From NCBI GenBank assembly GCA_977017575.1, contig CDRNVI010000009.1:186001-250000 (forward strand): a stretch of 64,000 nucleotides of DNA, in the 5' to 3' direction. Both the position numbers and the translations under genes were made by a program. The notes beneath the pieces were generated by a model, which had not been told where the DNA came from, ran no database searches, and saw only the letters and a program-made list of their open reading frames with translations. This document shows, one piece after another, positions 29,848 to 39,790 of this stretch; the first letter of the stretch is position 1; each line of letters opens with the position of its first letter. The DNA is from Paramoeba atlantica. Taxonomy: Eukaryota; Discosea.

Positions 29848-30285
29848 TCAGACGAAAAAATATTGGATACTAACAACCCAGGGTAAAGTGGACGAGGGAG
29901 ATACCAATAGTGTAGGTGCGGCAGTTTCCACAGGAAAAACGGTATCTCCACCTTTTTCCTCTCCAACCATGTATCCGTGAATCCCGGTGTAAATCAAGTT
30001 CACTTTCCCTTGCGCTTTGCTGTTTCTTGTGACCTTTCCGGTGGAGACATTTAGGTCTGTCTTTCGGTCGAATGCCCAACCAACAGTGGATATTGCCCCA
30101 GCCTTACATCGAGAACTATTCCATATTTCGTGACTTGGGATCGGAAAATCTGTTGTAGGGTTGATAGTTTTTATTAGCTCTATTGTGTCGCAGCTCAAGA
30201 CTGTGTCGTTGCTTTCGCATCTGTTTGGTGAAGTTGATGCCTGTGGGTTGAATGTTTCAGGTATGGAATCGTCTGCATGACACAA
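29848..30285 (-). CDS. unrecognised ORF inside A6
   Basis: About 145 codons open on the minus strand, with AGAISTVGWAFDRKTDLNVS and KVNLIYTGIHGYMVGEEKGG. No signal, membrane segment or known motif. It overlaps nothing else coding. It could be a captured gene piece carried by the element. Confidence 0.3.
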   Translation of the reverse strand: MCHADDSIPETFNPQASTSPNRCESNDTVLSCDTIELIKTINPTTDFPIPSHEIWNSSRCKAGAISTVGWAFDRKTDLNVSTGKVTRNSKAQGKVNLIYTGIHGYMVGEEKGGDTVFPVETAAPTLLVSPSSTLPWVVSIQYFFV

Positions 30286-30619
30286 AATATGTTCCTGTTC
30301 GAAACATGCTCATTGTTCTTTGTTTTAGCCCGTTCCTGGGCGCGCAAATTTCTCTTGATGAGATCTTCAAAATGCAACAAAGTGGGAGGGTCACTTTTCG
30401 TGAGCCGGGGTTTATTAAACTTAGTTCGTTCCCTTTTCTTCTTTGTGTGATGTGAAAGCTGACGAAATTCCCTAGCTACGGATACCCTAAAAAACTGAAA
30501 AAAGGACGAAAAAAAAGTGGCAGAAAAACTATGGCGCCGCTCCGCGGCGCCCGGTAGGATTTGTCCATAATAAAGGGGAGGATACCCCCTGTCCATATTA
30601 AAGGGGGGAGGTCACAGTA

Positions 30620-31177
30620 TATTGGGGGAGATACTACTCCCTCGCTACCATAATATCAATAAATTTGGCCCGAAATTTGGCCCGGCAAAAAAAATTCCGG
30701 AAAACGTTTTTTCACAAAGAAACAAAGGCAGCACCATAAATAGATAATTTTAGGGAAAAAACGCCCCTTTTGGACCACTCGAGACCCCCTTCTTCGGAAG
30801 TGATTTGCAAACCCGGTGAAACTGAACCAATATTCGCACTTTTCTCATTTCTGGTAAAAAAAGTTTATTTGAACTTTTTTCTGCCCCTTTTTTATGATGA
30901 ATTGTGTTTGTGTACATTAAATTTATATAAACGGTGTGTTTTTTGAATTCGTTTGTACTTCTTTATCTTCTCACCTTTTAATGACGCGCACTGGATGCGT
31001 TAAGGTTCTCGTGTCGTTCAAGAAGTATCATTGGAAAAAAGTCCTCCAGGAGTGAGAATCAATGTCTTAAAAGGATGCGAAAGCACTCTCCAGTGGCGCA
31101 GAAAGTGATATGTTACAAGAACCATTGAGATAATAGAAGAACCACAAATTATCTGCATGGACTCTGGTCCGAATAGA
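30620..31177. other. no gene recognised
   Basis: AT-rich flank between A6 and the Merlin fragment. Confidence 0.4.
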
Positions 31178-31488
31178 ACGTTCAAGAATCCTCTTCTCCA
31201 AACATCGAGAATCTTGCTTCAGGAAGTCGCATAAAAATTCTATCTGACACCCGTCACGATTTATCTCTACGCGAAAGTGTTAGCCACCAAAGACAGTGGA
31301 TTACAACTGAAGGCGTGCACACGAGCACTATGGAGTGCGCTAACTCCATGGCCAAAAAGCGTCTGAAGCGGGACAGTATTGTTCCAGGTCGGAAGCTGAA
31401 AAAGAAGGGTACCGAATACAAGCATAAGCAGAGGTACGCACCGGAAGTTTTAAGTGTAATGGGGGTGATGCATTGTTTCAAGTTTTAG
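31178..31488 (+). pseudogene. Merlin-type transposase, C-terminal part
   Basis: Open from a TAG at 31174. IENLASGSRIKILSDTRHDL carries a catalytic Asp; TTEGVHTSTMECANSMAKKR carries the acidic residue and matches GVHTNHVERANGMWK at 11300. Basic tail GRKLKKKGTEYKHKQRYAPE. The N-terminal half is absent. Divergent from the 11.1-kb copy, so an older or separate family. Confidence 0.55.
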
Positions 31489-31662
31489 TAAATTTGAAGC
31501 AAGGCCGTGCATGAGTTCATTTGTAATAAGTAAGCATGTACAAGTTGAGAAAAGTTTAAAGTACGGGAAAAAAAGGATTTTTTTTGAAAATTTGTGAAAT
31601 TGCGAATATTGGTTCAGTTTAACCGCAAACCCCAATTTATAAAGCAATTTAATAGAATATAA

Positions 31663-32580
31663 TAAACCCCCGCTCACGAAAAGTGACCCCCCTCTTTTTT
31701 TTCGTACAAATGTCCGTTTGAGCTGATTTTTGTTGCATTTTGCAGATCTCAACACAAGGACTTTGCGCGTGAAGAAATGAGACAAAAAGAAACGAATACG
31801 CACAATTTAGAGAAGAATTACCATTTTGTCACTTTTTCGCCCTTCAATCTTATACACTCCTTAAGTCGAGAATCAAAACTTAATACTGTTTTGTCGATCA
31901 CTTTTTGAGTTAAAGAAGACCATGCTTCACGTACACATCGGATAAGTGAAGGTTTATCCGATGGCGTTTGTTCGTCTACCGCCTCTTGGACCATAGATCA
32001 GACGTTTTCTATGGGGGAAAGGTCGGGCGAGTTGGGGGGCCAGTTTCTTAGAACATCACTCATTCGATTCTCAATATACTCTTTGGAGGCACGGGCAGTA
32101 TGTGCCGGTGCCCCATCCTGTTGAAATACACTATTAGGGGGGAAATCTACCTGTTTTAATGTTTCTATGTACGTCTCTCTTGTAATAGATGTGTCATTGT
32201 GGATGTCTCACTTGTAATAGATGGTCACAGGACTCAAAGTGTATTCCCCGCTAGATTTTTTTTCGTTCAGATATTTTTTGATTATCCTTCTAGAGACGGG
32301 ATAATTGTTTTATCGGAACACCTTCTGCCTGTTTCATCTTCAAAAGAACCTTACCACTATCCGTAAGCCCCCCTTTTGGGAGCCGATATGGTGATTTGGT
32401 CATTTTTGGAAAAAAAAGTTGAAAAACCAATTATGTTTTTTGACTAAATTTGAATATGAGCTAAAAACAGCGGGAACGTACAGATCTCGAAATTTTGAAC
32501 GAAAAAGTGATATGATAACCCACCGACGCCCCCCTGTGCTAAAAATGAGGGGTGGTCACTTATTCATGAGCGGGGGTTTA
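31663..32580. mobile_element. 918-bp mariner-derived element, copy 2 (inverted)
   Basis: Tips TAAACCCCCGCTCACGAA and CATGAGCGGGGGTTTA. Near-identical to copy 1 apart from small differences, notably next to the right tip. Flanked by TA-rich sequence. Confidence 0.85.
31818..32403 (-). pseudogene. mariner-type transposase remnant, copy 2
   Basis: Same content, same TAG and same TGA-for-Trp as 27630-28215. The shared lesions show that a defective master copy was moved, presumably by an enzyme supplied in trans. Confidence 0.75.
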
Positions 32581-32703
32581 TATTCTATAATAGATAATAT
32601 TCTATAGATCTATTCTATAATAGATAATATAAAGCAATTTAATATGCATATCAAATACCGAAAGAAGTAACAAAACTTAGTGATGTGGTCTCCTCTTTTA
32701 ATA

Positions 32704-32822
32704 TGAGGGGCTGCGGGTGAAACCTCGCGAAACCTCGGTGAAACCTCGTGAAACCTCAGTGAAACCTCGTGAAACTTCGGTGAAACCTTGTTGAAACCTC
32801 GGTGAAACCTCGTGAAACTCAG
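32704..32822. repeat. GTGAAACCTCG tandem repeat next to GAGGGGCTGCGGGT tip
   Basis: About ten imperfect GTGAAACCTCG units follow the same 14-bp tip found at 24056 and 25305. No second tip is found for this one. Confidence 0.7.
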
Positions 32823-33759
32823 CTAAAATCCCTCAAAGCCATGCCCAAGTGTTTGTCGTCCAACAACTCAGCAAATAAAATAAAATGGAAATACAGCAAT
32901 AATCTTTCAAATCTTCAAAACGTATTTCAAAAATCGGTTCTTTCTATCATGTGGTTTTGAATGCCTAAGCGCTGTAAATGGAGTTTATACTCCACTGTTG
33001 TGTATGGGTATTGCATGGCGATTGGCTTCTGGAAGGGTGGTGCGTTCGAGATTCTGATGACAAACTCTCTAGGCTTTATCCAAAATGCAAGGTGGTTTTA
33101 AAGCTATAAAGAAGTCAGCAGAGTGCTCTCACTCTCTGCTCATCGAACACGTGAAGCTAAATGCACAGCGAGTGGAAGGAAGTAATAGGGACAGTGGAGC
33201 ATAATGAAGCATATTTGCTCCCTTGCTTTAAAAAATAAACTGTATCAACATGCAGAGAAGATGAAACACGCTCGCGAAGAAGGAGAGGAAGCGGATCTCC
33301 AACTCAGTGAGGCAAGTGCATCACACCACACGTACCCTTCCGGAAGCATCTGAAGCGCACTTTTGCCTTTTATTCTACATCACTGCAGTCACTGCCTCAC
33401 GTGGCACTGCTCTCACTCTCTTCAAGGCTTCTCGTTCGTTACGGCGTTGAAAACATTCGCAATTACTGCTTGTCCTTCTCAAAGGAAAGTGATATTCTCT
33501 TCGTTGCATTTTCATTCCGTTCTCTTATACAAATTTTGGGTGGGTGTCGGCGATCACCCATTCGTTCGTTCATAGCAAGTGAGAAAATAGTGAGATAAAT
33601 ATAGAGTGACTTTTTTTTTCATTTGATTCATGCTTTTATACGTTCACCGTATGCTTATTCTATATTACTTTTAAATTAAAAAAAATATTTATATATTTGA
33701 CCAATTTTTTTTCGGACAATTCTTTTCCGAACGGCACTATAAGTGGGGGGGGCACAGTA
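32823..33759. other. no gene; ends with an orphan family-A tip
   Basis: Mixed sequence without recognisable coding. At 33738-33759, ATAAGTGGGGGGGGCACAGTA is a right tip with its own word. Confidence 0.4.
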
Positions 33760-33783
33760 GTTTTGCGAAAAAAAGTACTTATC

Positions 33784-33950
33784 GAAACGACCTCTGTACA
33801 TGGTACTTTGGATGAATACTCATCAAGACGACCTCTGCACGTGGTACTTTGGATGAATGCTCATTGAAACGACCTCTGCACATGGTAGTTCGGATGAGTA
33901 CTCATCGAAACGAATTCTTCACATAGTAGTTTGGAAGAGTATTCGTCGGA
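33784..33950. repeat. four ~41-bp tandem repeats
   Basis: The unit begins CGAAACGACCTCTGYACATG and contains GGTACTTTGGATGAATACTC. The copies diverge progressively to the right. Confidence 0.75.
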
Positions 33951-34714
33951 ACTACCACAATACCAATGCCCCGTGATGTTCCATCAGCTGTGGAACCATT
34001 TCTTTTGTAATGGCCTTGTGATTTTCTACATGTTCAAAAAGCTTCGCGTCAACTTTTTGACCGCAGAGTTACCTCTCACTGTAACTTCGCGGCGCCTCGT
34101 GCCCAAGGCTCTGTCAAAAAGGACAATTAAATAAGGGGGGTAGAGGGGTGACAATTGAGTAAGGGGGTACAGTACCGCATACCTATGTGTTACGCGTAAC
34201 CACGTAACTGTGTTACGTAACCACGTAACCACTTTTGGGCGACATTTATTATATAAAATCTAGTTCTTGTTATTGCACCTTTTTCAGCAAAGACCAGGAA
34301 ACAGTCCGCATTATGAGCACGATACAACGAAAGTGGGTGATAGATAAACGCGAATGTTTCATAACTTATTGTAATTAAATGTAATCGATGGATACGTACA
34401 TGTCATTTGAAATAATCTCTACCTGAGTCTACTTACTTCTAGCTTCCATTCTTTACTTTTCCTCCACAGATGACATCTCATTGCACTAGGAAGCGCCATC
34501 GTAGCTCGTGTTCGAATAGCAACATGCAAGAACAGGGTGACACTCAGCAAGAATCTGAATCTCCGGTTGCAAATTCTCCTGAAGTAACAAACACGTCGTC
34601 ATGGCACGAAAATACTTCTTTGCCTCCGGAAACGCTTGCAACGGCACAAGATCCAATCCGATACAAATCCAAATAAATCGATTAATTTTTTTTTTTGCAA
34701 TTAATAAGGGGGGA
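33951..34714. other. no secure gene; orphan family-A tip at 34173
   Basis: GAGTAAGGGGGTACAGTA at 34156-34173 is a right tip. A 68-codon frame at 34470-34676 (Ser/Thr/Gln-rich) follows a pyrimidine tract and AG, but has no similarity to support it. Confidence 0.35.
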
Positions 34715-35035
34715 GAAGTATGAGTCGCGGCATTGCCTCTATATTTTAACCCAGTAGACGAACCAAGTAGGTTTATTGGGGGATATACGAGTTGAAAACA
34801 AGCAATCAAATTAGCAATTTTACTTTGTTTTTATGTAAATAAAGAAAATTTTTCTCTCTCTTTCTCCTCTTTCTTTCTCACTTTCTCACCTCTTGACATA
34901 CTTTACCCACCTTTCTCCCCACCTTTTTTTTTATGAATCGCGACATTGCCTCTATATTTTGACCCAGTAGACGAACCAAGTAGGTCCATTGGGGGGGTAT
35001 ACGAGTTGAAAACAAGCAATCAAATTAGCAATTCT
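34715..35035. repeat. ~100-bp direct repeat, two copies
   Basis: GCATTGCCTCTATATTTT, CCAGTAGACGAACCAAGTAG and ACGAGTTGAAAACAAGCAAT occur at 34735-34820 and again at 34945-35030. A short third piece (AAACAAGCAATCC) lies at 35132, next to the 3' end of the retrotransposon. Confidence 0.7.
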
Positions 35036-35189
35036 TTTTCTTTCCACAGATGTACCTTTTTTTTCTCAGCCCAAAACTAGCAATTTAATCTCCCCTAAGT
35101 ATATACTACAAACAAGAAACAGTAAAAATTAAAACAAGCAATCCATGCCCAATCCATTCGCGCGTTCCGGACCGGGTCTTTCGACCTCT

Positions 35190-35455
35190 CCACGGCCTGA
35201 CTTGTGAACCCTTCCCTTGTTATATGGGAGGGCGCAGGCGCGGGCCTGTGTCGACAGCGACACGGTCACGAAACAGGATGCTGGCCGACGGGGAGGAGAT
35301 TCACTACCCGTGTACTACCTCACTTGGGGTACCTAGCCCTGACGGACTAGGCGTGAGCATAGACTCTGTCGACTCGACCAGCATCCGGGCCAGCGGTATG
35401 TGGCCCTGCGCATGGCAGGGCCACAACTCTTTTTTTTTCCTCTCCCCCGAGCCCA
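35190..35455 (-). repeat. 3' UTR of the non-LTR element
   Basis: On the minus strand: TTGTGGCCCTGCCATG with the inverted GCGCAGGGCCACA forms a hairpin, followed by GTACCCCAAGTGAGGTAGTA and GACCGTGTCGCTGTCGACAC. Matches 16747-16960. Confidence 0.75.
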
Positions 35456-36094
35456 TTAGCGCACGCCCCTACGGTACCAGTTTTGTACCGCGGCGTGCGC
35501 TATCTGGGCGTTCCCCTTTTGGATGGCTACCCCGATTGCCATGATAAAGTGGCTGAGGCAGCCATTCTTCTCGCCGGTGGCCTTCCGAGCGACCTGATTT
35601 AGAAACTGGAGGGTCCCGGGGCCGGGGACACCGTACGTGGTGAAGGCCAAAGGGAAGAAATCCATTTCCCTGGCCCCCGCCATTTCCTCGTGAGTGCGCC
35701 TTTTGAGACGCTCTGCCTGCCTCACGGTGAAGGAGGGCTCATCTGCCTCCTTATCCACGTAGGACGGGGCCAGTGGGTTTACCACCGTCACGTCCACTAG
35801 GACTAGTTTCCGCCCCAAAAGGAAACAAATGTCCGGTCCCCGACCGTTATCGAATCTAGGTTCGACCAGGTCTAGGGAGAATCCGTACTGGATTAATAGG
35901 TTGCGGAAAGTTTCCTTGACCCCCTTGTGGCGAGAGGCTTGTGTCTTTCCCCGAACCTTCTTACAATCCATGGCGTGGACGCAGAACTCCTCATTTTTGA
36001 GGGCCGCGCCACACGCACATTGGATTTCTGGTTCGGAGGTGGGGGCCACCATGTACCGGAGTCTGGCGGCGGTCTCCCATTCGGGATCCCGCAT
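35456..36094 (-). CDS. retrotransposon C-terminal zinc and PD-(D/E)XK-like domain
   Basis: Frame that continues the reverse transcriptase after a one-base shift near 36095. ETAARLRYMVAP is followed by a CACG...FCVHAMDCKK Cys/His module and RGPDICFLLGRKLVLVDVTV, the PD...D-x-T pattern of restriction-like nucleases in retroelements. Ends QNWYRRGVR. The domain probably belongs to the same protein as the upstream ORF; either the shift is a mutation or it is recoded. Confidence 0.7.
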   Translation of the reverse strand: MRDPEWETAARLRYMVAPTSEPEIQCACGAALKNEEFCVHAMDCKKVRGKTQASRHKGVKETFRNLLIQYGFSLDLVEPRFDNGRGPDICFLLGRKLVLVDVTVVNPLAPSYVDKEADEPSFTVRQAERLKRRTHEEMAGAREMDFFPLAFTTYGVPGPGTLQFLNQVARKATGEKNGCLSHFIMAIGVAIQKGNAQIAHAAVQNWYRRGVR

Positions 36095-38826
36095 GTAGAT
36101 ATCATTTCATCGGGGCCTCGTTGCCTTCCTAGTTGCACCCACGCTGTTTTAGCAGGGCCTACTCCTATTCTTAGGTTCGCGGAGAGGGCTTGTTCCGCTG
36201 TATCCTCAATCATACTCTGTAGATCAGCCTTGTTATCTGAAAAGAAAAGGAGATCATCAGCATAATTTAGATCCGTAAGACGTGTTTCCCGCAGGCCTCT
36301 GCTCTTGGTACCTTTGGATGATAGAAGGATGCCATGGGATTTTGAATCAATAGCTTTGCTTAATATACGATCCAGAACCATTGCGAAGAGATAGGGAGCG
36401 AGGACATCCCCTTGAAGAATGCCGGTTGTAATGGGGAATGTTTCTGTTAAACCATATGGTGTTCGCACGACCCCTCGCATATTCCGATATACTGACATAA
36501 TCATTTCTCGCAATTTCGGTCCAATGTGAAACGCCACTAGGGATGCATGAATGGCACTAAATGAAACGGATGGAAAAGCTTTCGCAAAATCTACAAAACC
36601 AATGCACATCCCGTTTCCTCTTAATGCTTTTACTCGTGCTTCGTTGAGAATCGCCTGGGCTTGCATTGTCGAACGGTCAGGTCTGAATCCATATTGATTA
36701 TGGCGAAGCACAGGCTCTACATACGGACGAATTCGTTGTAATATTAAACAGTTCATAAGTTTAACAACACAATTTACTAAGCATATGGGCCTCCAATTCT
36801 TTAAAAGAGTCAAGTCACCTTTCTTCGGTATCGGAACTTGTAGGACGTCACCCCAAACTTCCGGAGCCAATCCCGTATCGTAAACGTGGTTGATAATGCT
36901 GAGCAACCACTTTCTAAGATAATCATTATCAACGATGCACGCAAAAGCCTCCATGGGGATTTCATCCTTTCCCGGTGCCTTACCCCCCCCAAAGTGTGAA
37001 ATTCCGCTTCGAAGCTCTTCCTCAGTGAAAGGGGCGTCCTCAAGTGTGTTTGTTGGAAGATTCGTCTCTAAGAATCTTATATTGTCGTCGCCCCCTGTGT
37101 CTCCAGCAAAAGCTTCAAAAAACGTTTTTATCTCCGCCAGCCTCTGTCTGTTTGAGGTCCCCGGTATGTTGAAGTCTGCTCGATCAACTCCACATATTTC
37201 TTTTACTGCTCTCCATGGGCTGGCGTGATTTTTCTTCAGCTTAGATTCTAGGACTTCACAAGACCTAGTTATAGCATCCTCGATTGCTCCCCTGTTGTGT
37301 GATACTAGTTCATTAAAGTCCTTATGCCTTCTGCTTTGCATGAAAATGTTGCGTAGGTTATCTGTTTCAGCACCTTGCAATCCTTCAACAGGTGCCTGTA
37401 TATCAAGAGATATTTTTGTGATTGGTTTCGGAATTTCCTTTCCCGAAGATCGAAGGCAAGAGGCAAGAAGATCCCAGGAAGGAAGATCTTCTGTATGCAG
37501 TTGCGCTGCGACCTGTTCACAAATTCTGTTGTTAAACTTATCTGCATGTTCTGGGTTTGATAATTGAAACCAGTGTATTTTCGATCTTTTGATGTTGGAC
37601 GATATCTTCCATTTGATTCGAATCTCTGCTCGCACAAGAAAGTGCACTGTCGGCGTAGGAGCGGCAAAAACTTGATGATGTCGCAGAGCGGATGCAAAGC
37701 GTGAGCACACTGCAATGTGATCCAACTGGCGTTTAGCATCATTAGGCAATATGCATGTCCATACTCGCTTGCTAGGGCATAAGGAGTGTCCTGATTTGCA
37801 ATCTATCCCTTCCAAAAGCCCCTTCAACCTTTCAACAGCAAGTTCGTCTTCTTCTGTCGTTTTGCTGAAAGTGAGAGGTGCATTTAAGTCCCCAAGTAGA
37901 AGTGCGGGTCTTCGAGGGGCTTTGCCTACTGCTTCGTGAAACGCGTTTGTCAAAGAAATATCAAACTCTTGTTTGGCCTCCTCTGGGGAGTCACGCGTCG
38001 GCCCATATGCGTTGAGCATAAAGGCTGACCCTCCTTCGATGTTGAACTCGCCGGCCATTATCCTATCATTTACTTTCCACGCTTTTATTGGCTCTTGCGT
38101 GATGAACCCCATACCGTTATACCCGTTCACTGCAGACATAAGGTAGACGAAAAAGATTTTATTCCCGTGTCGAAGCTTGCGCTTTAAAATATCAAATCCT
38201 TCGCCAGAAGTAAAAGTAAACCTTGTCTCCTGGAGAGCCAGTATATGCAAGTTGGTTTGTGCCATGTATCGCACAATCTCGTGCAATCGAGCAGAAGCTT
38301 TCAGTTTGAAAACGTCGTCACCTTCAAGTTTCAATGATGTCGTATTAAGAGTGCCTACAGCCAGACACTTCTTCACAGCAGACCCTTTCGGGTCGTCGTC
38401 GCGTAGGGCATGCTTGCCACACAGTACCCTAGTTTTCCGTGCTTTTCTACGGTTGTTCGAACGCCCAGGTTTTCGAATGCGTGCTCCGCATAACACGATT
38501 CGCGAATCATACGGCGGAAAGGGAAGCGTTTCCGATCGCTGGTGGTACTTTACCCGCCAGCGACCTAGCTGAAAGAGGAAACCAGGTCCTCGTTGAGTTA
38601 CAGTGCCCTTCCAAATCCGAAACTCCGCACTGCTCGCGTATCTCCAGCAGAGTGCGATGTTGTAACCTGGGCGAAGAATTTTACTAATGCTCATCACTGC
38701 ACGGGAGCGAAGTTTAGCATGCCCGTCTGACCCCAACATCGGGTCAAACAGAGCACCCCGACCTAACGTGGACCTAACCAGAAGGTTAATAATTCCTAGC
38801 TGTGCAGGCCCTGACGCCTCCGCCAT
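35893..38826 (-). CDS. APE endonuclease-reverse transcriptase polyprotein
   Basis: Likely ATG at 38826 (MAEASGPAQLG); upstream codons come from the 18-bp repeat. The APE domain carries GTLNTTSL, LALQETR, NAYGPT, LLGDLNAPL and QLDHIAV, so all catalytic positions are present. RT motifs follow: GKAPGKDEIP, WRPICLVN, FVDFAKAFPS (about 36575-36597), TTGILQGDVLAP and YADD (36254-36265). The frame after about 36095 is out of register; the true continuation is the 35456-36094 frame. Apart from that single shift the coding region looks intact. Confidence 0.8.
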   Translation of the reverse strand: MAEASGPAQLGIINLLVRSTLGRGALFDPMLGSDGHAKLRSRAVMSISKILRPGYNIALCWRYASSAEFRIWKGTVTQRGPGFLFQLGRWRVKYHQRSETLPFPPYDSRIVLCGARIRKPGRSNNRRKARKTRVLCGKHALRDDDPKGSAVKKCLAVGTLNTTSLKLEGDDVFKLKASARLHEIVRYMAQTNLHILALQETRFTFTSGEGFDILKRKLRHGNKIFFVYLMSAVNGYNGMGFITQEPIKAWKVNDRIMAGEFNIEGGSAFMLNAYGPTRDSPEEAKQEFDISLTNAFHEAVGKAPRRPALLLGDLNAPLTFSKTTEEDELAVERLKGLLEGIDCKSGHSLCPSKRVWTCILPNDAKRQLDHIAVCSRFASALRHHQVFAAPTPTVHFLVRAEIRIKWKISSNIKRSKIHWFQLSNPEHADKFNNRICEQVAAQLHTEDLPSWDLLASCLRSSGKEIPKPITKISLDIQAPVEGLQGAETDNLRNIFMQSRRHKDFNELVSHNRGAIEDAITRSCEVLESKLKKNHASPWRAVKEICGVDRADFNIPGTSNRQRLAEIKTFFEAFAGDTGGDDNIRFLETNLPTNTLEDAPFTEEELRSGISHFGGGKAPGKDEIPMEAFACIVDNDYLRKWLLSIINHVYDTGLAPEVWGDVLQVPIPKKGDLTLLKNWRPICLVNCVVKLMNCLILQRIRPYVEPVLRHNQYGFRPDRSTMQAQAILNEARVKALRGNGMCIGFVDFAKAFPSVSFSAIHASLVAFHIGPKLREMIMSVYRNMRGVVRTPYGLTETFPITTGILQGDVLAPYLFAMVLDRILSKAIDSKSHGILLSSKGTKSRGLRETRLTDLNYADDLLFFSDNKADLQSMIEDTAEQALSANLRIGVGPAKTAWVQLGRQRGPDEMISTCGIPNGRPPPDSGTWWPPPPNQKSNVRVARPSKMRSSASTPWIVRRFGERHKPLATRGSRKLSATY

Positions 38827-38904
38827 ATTTTTGAAAATGTTCAAAAAAGCAAAGGTCTTCAAAAAAACAAAGGTCTTCAAAAAAACAAAGGTCGGCAGTG
38901 TATA

Positions 38905-39023
38905 ATTTTCTTTTTTAGGCTCTTCGTTAAACGCGGTGGTTGCTTTCAACTTAGAAGTCACTCATGCTGCGCGCTTCGCGTTGAAAACTACCGCCGCGTT
39001 TAACGAAGAGCCTAAAAAAGAAA
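38905..39023. repeat. ~119-bp palindrome at the 5' side of the retrotransposon
   Basis: TTAGGCTCTTCGTTAAACGC with the inverted GCGTTTAACGAAGAGCCTAA forms arms of about 45 bp around a GCGCGCTTCGCG centre. A small palindromic element, or an inverted duplication made at insertion. Confidence 0.7.
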
Positions 39024-39029
39024 ATTTAG

Positions 39030-39790
39030 CCTGGAAAACGGAAAGATTATAGCCAAAAATAGCCGAATTTCGGGTACAAATGGGGTCATTTTCGCATATT
39101 TTTGCTCTCAGAGCACTAAATCCGACATTTGCGCGTGGGAAATCACTCGCAGGCATGAATGAAAGCCTACCGAACGTATTGGGTAGAGAATACGACTCCA
39201 ACCATACCATTCTTTCGACACAAAAATGCCCCTTTAGGTCCGAAAAATACTTTTTCACCTTTTTTAGTCAAAAGTGGGTCATTTTGAGGGCCGCACCACA
39301 GTTCGAAGAAGTGATACCTTGCGAAAACAACTGCGTAGAAAGCTAGTGTAGGTCCCAAACTATCAAAATACAATAGGGGAAACGATTTTGGAAAAATATT
39401 TTTTTTGTCATTTTTTTCGCCAAGTTGAATTTTTTTTCGAAAAAATTTTTCCGAAAAAATCCGAACTTGGCGGACCCGTCCTGCGGATACGCGGGGGGGT
39501 CACCCCCGGGTAGGGGGGTGGAAAATGCGCGCCAAGACCCCGGCTACCCTTTCTGCGGTTTTTTTTCGAAAACTAATTTTTTCGAAAAAAATTGATCGAC
39601 CATGCCCCCCCCCCTGGACCCCCCATTTTTTTCAAAAAAATTTTTCAGTTTTGGACCACCGGAGCCCCCTTTTATATTTTTTTCTTCTATTATATTACTG
39701 TGTTCCTCTTTATATTTTCACTGTTTTTGTTCACTTTTTTTTCAATAATCGAGTGTAGAGCGGTAGTTTTACAACCACCGCAATTATAGT
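39030..39790. repeat. repeat D, copy 1
   Basis: Inverted relative to 48890-49870: shared blocks GCGTAGAAAGCTAGTGTAGG, TTGGACCACCGGAGCCCCC-type, GTGTTCCTCTTTATATTTTC and the hairpin GCGGTAGTT...AACCACCGC at the end. It contains a short poly-C/GGACC stretch where copy 2 has a long minisatellite. Confidence 0.65.

Larger units (their letters stand above)
29314..30619. mobile_element. 1.3-kb family-A element A6, word TTTAATATGGACA
   Basis: Tips TACTGTGACCCCCCC and GGGAGGTCACAGTA. TGTCCATATTAAAGGGG and TTGTCCATAATAAGGGG alternate at both ends. GCGCCGCTTCGCGG (29404) and GCGCCGCTCCGCGGCGCC (30532) lie just inside the arms. Confidence 0.75.
35160..38890 (-). mobile_element. near-complete APE-type non-LTR retrotransposon
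   Basis: Runs on the minus strand from 38890 to about 35160: a 5' region with an 18-bp repeat, a long ORF with APE endonuclease and reverse transcriptase, a C-terminal Cys/His and nuclease-like domain in another frame, and a 3' UTR shared with 16747-16960. A3' A-run (35429-35440 on the plus strand as T) lies inside the UTR. A pure 3' tail copy sits at 55539-55610. Confidence 0.75.
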
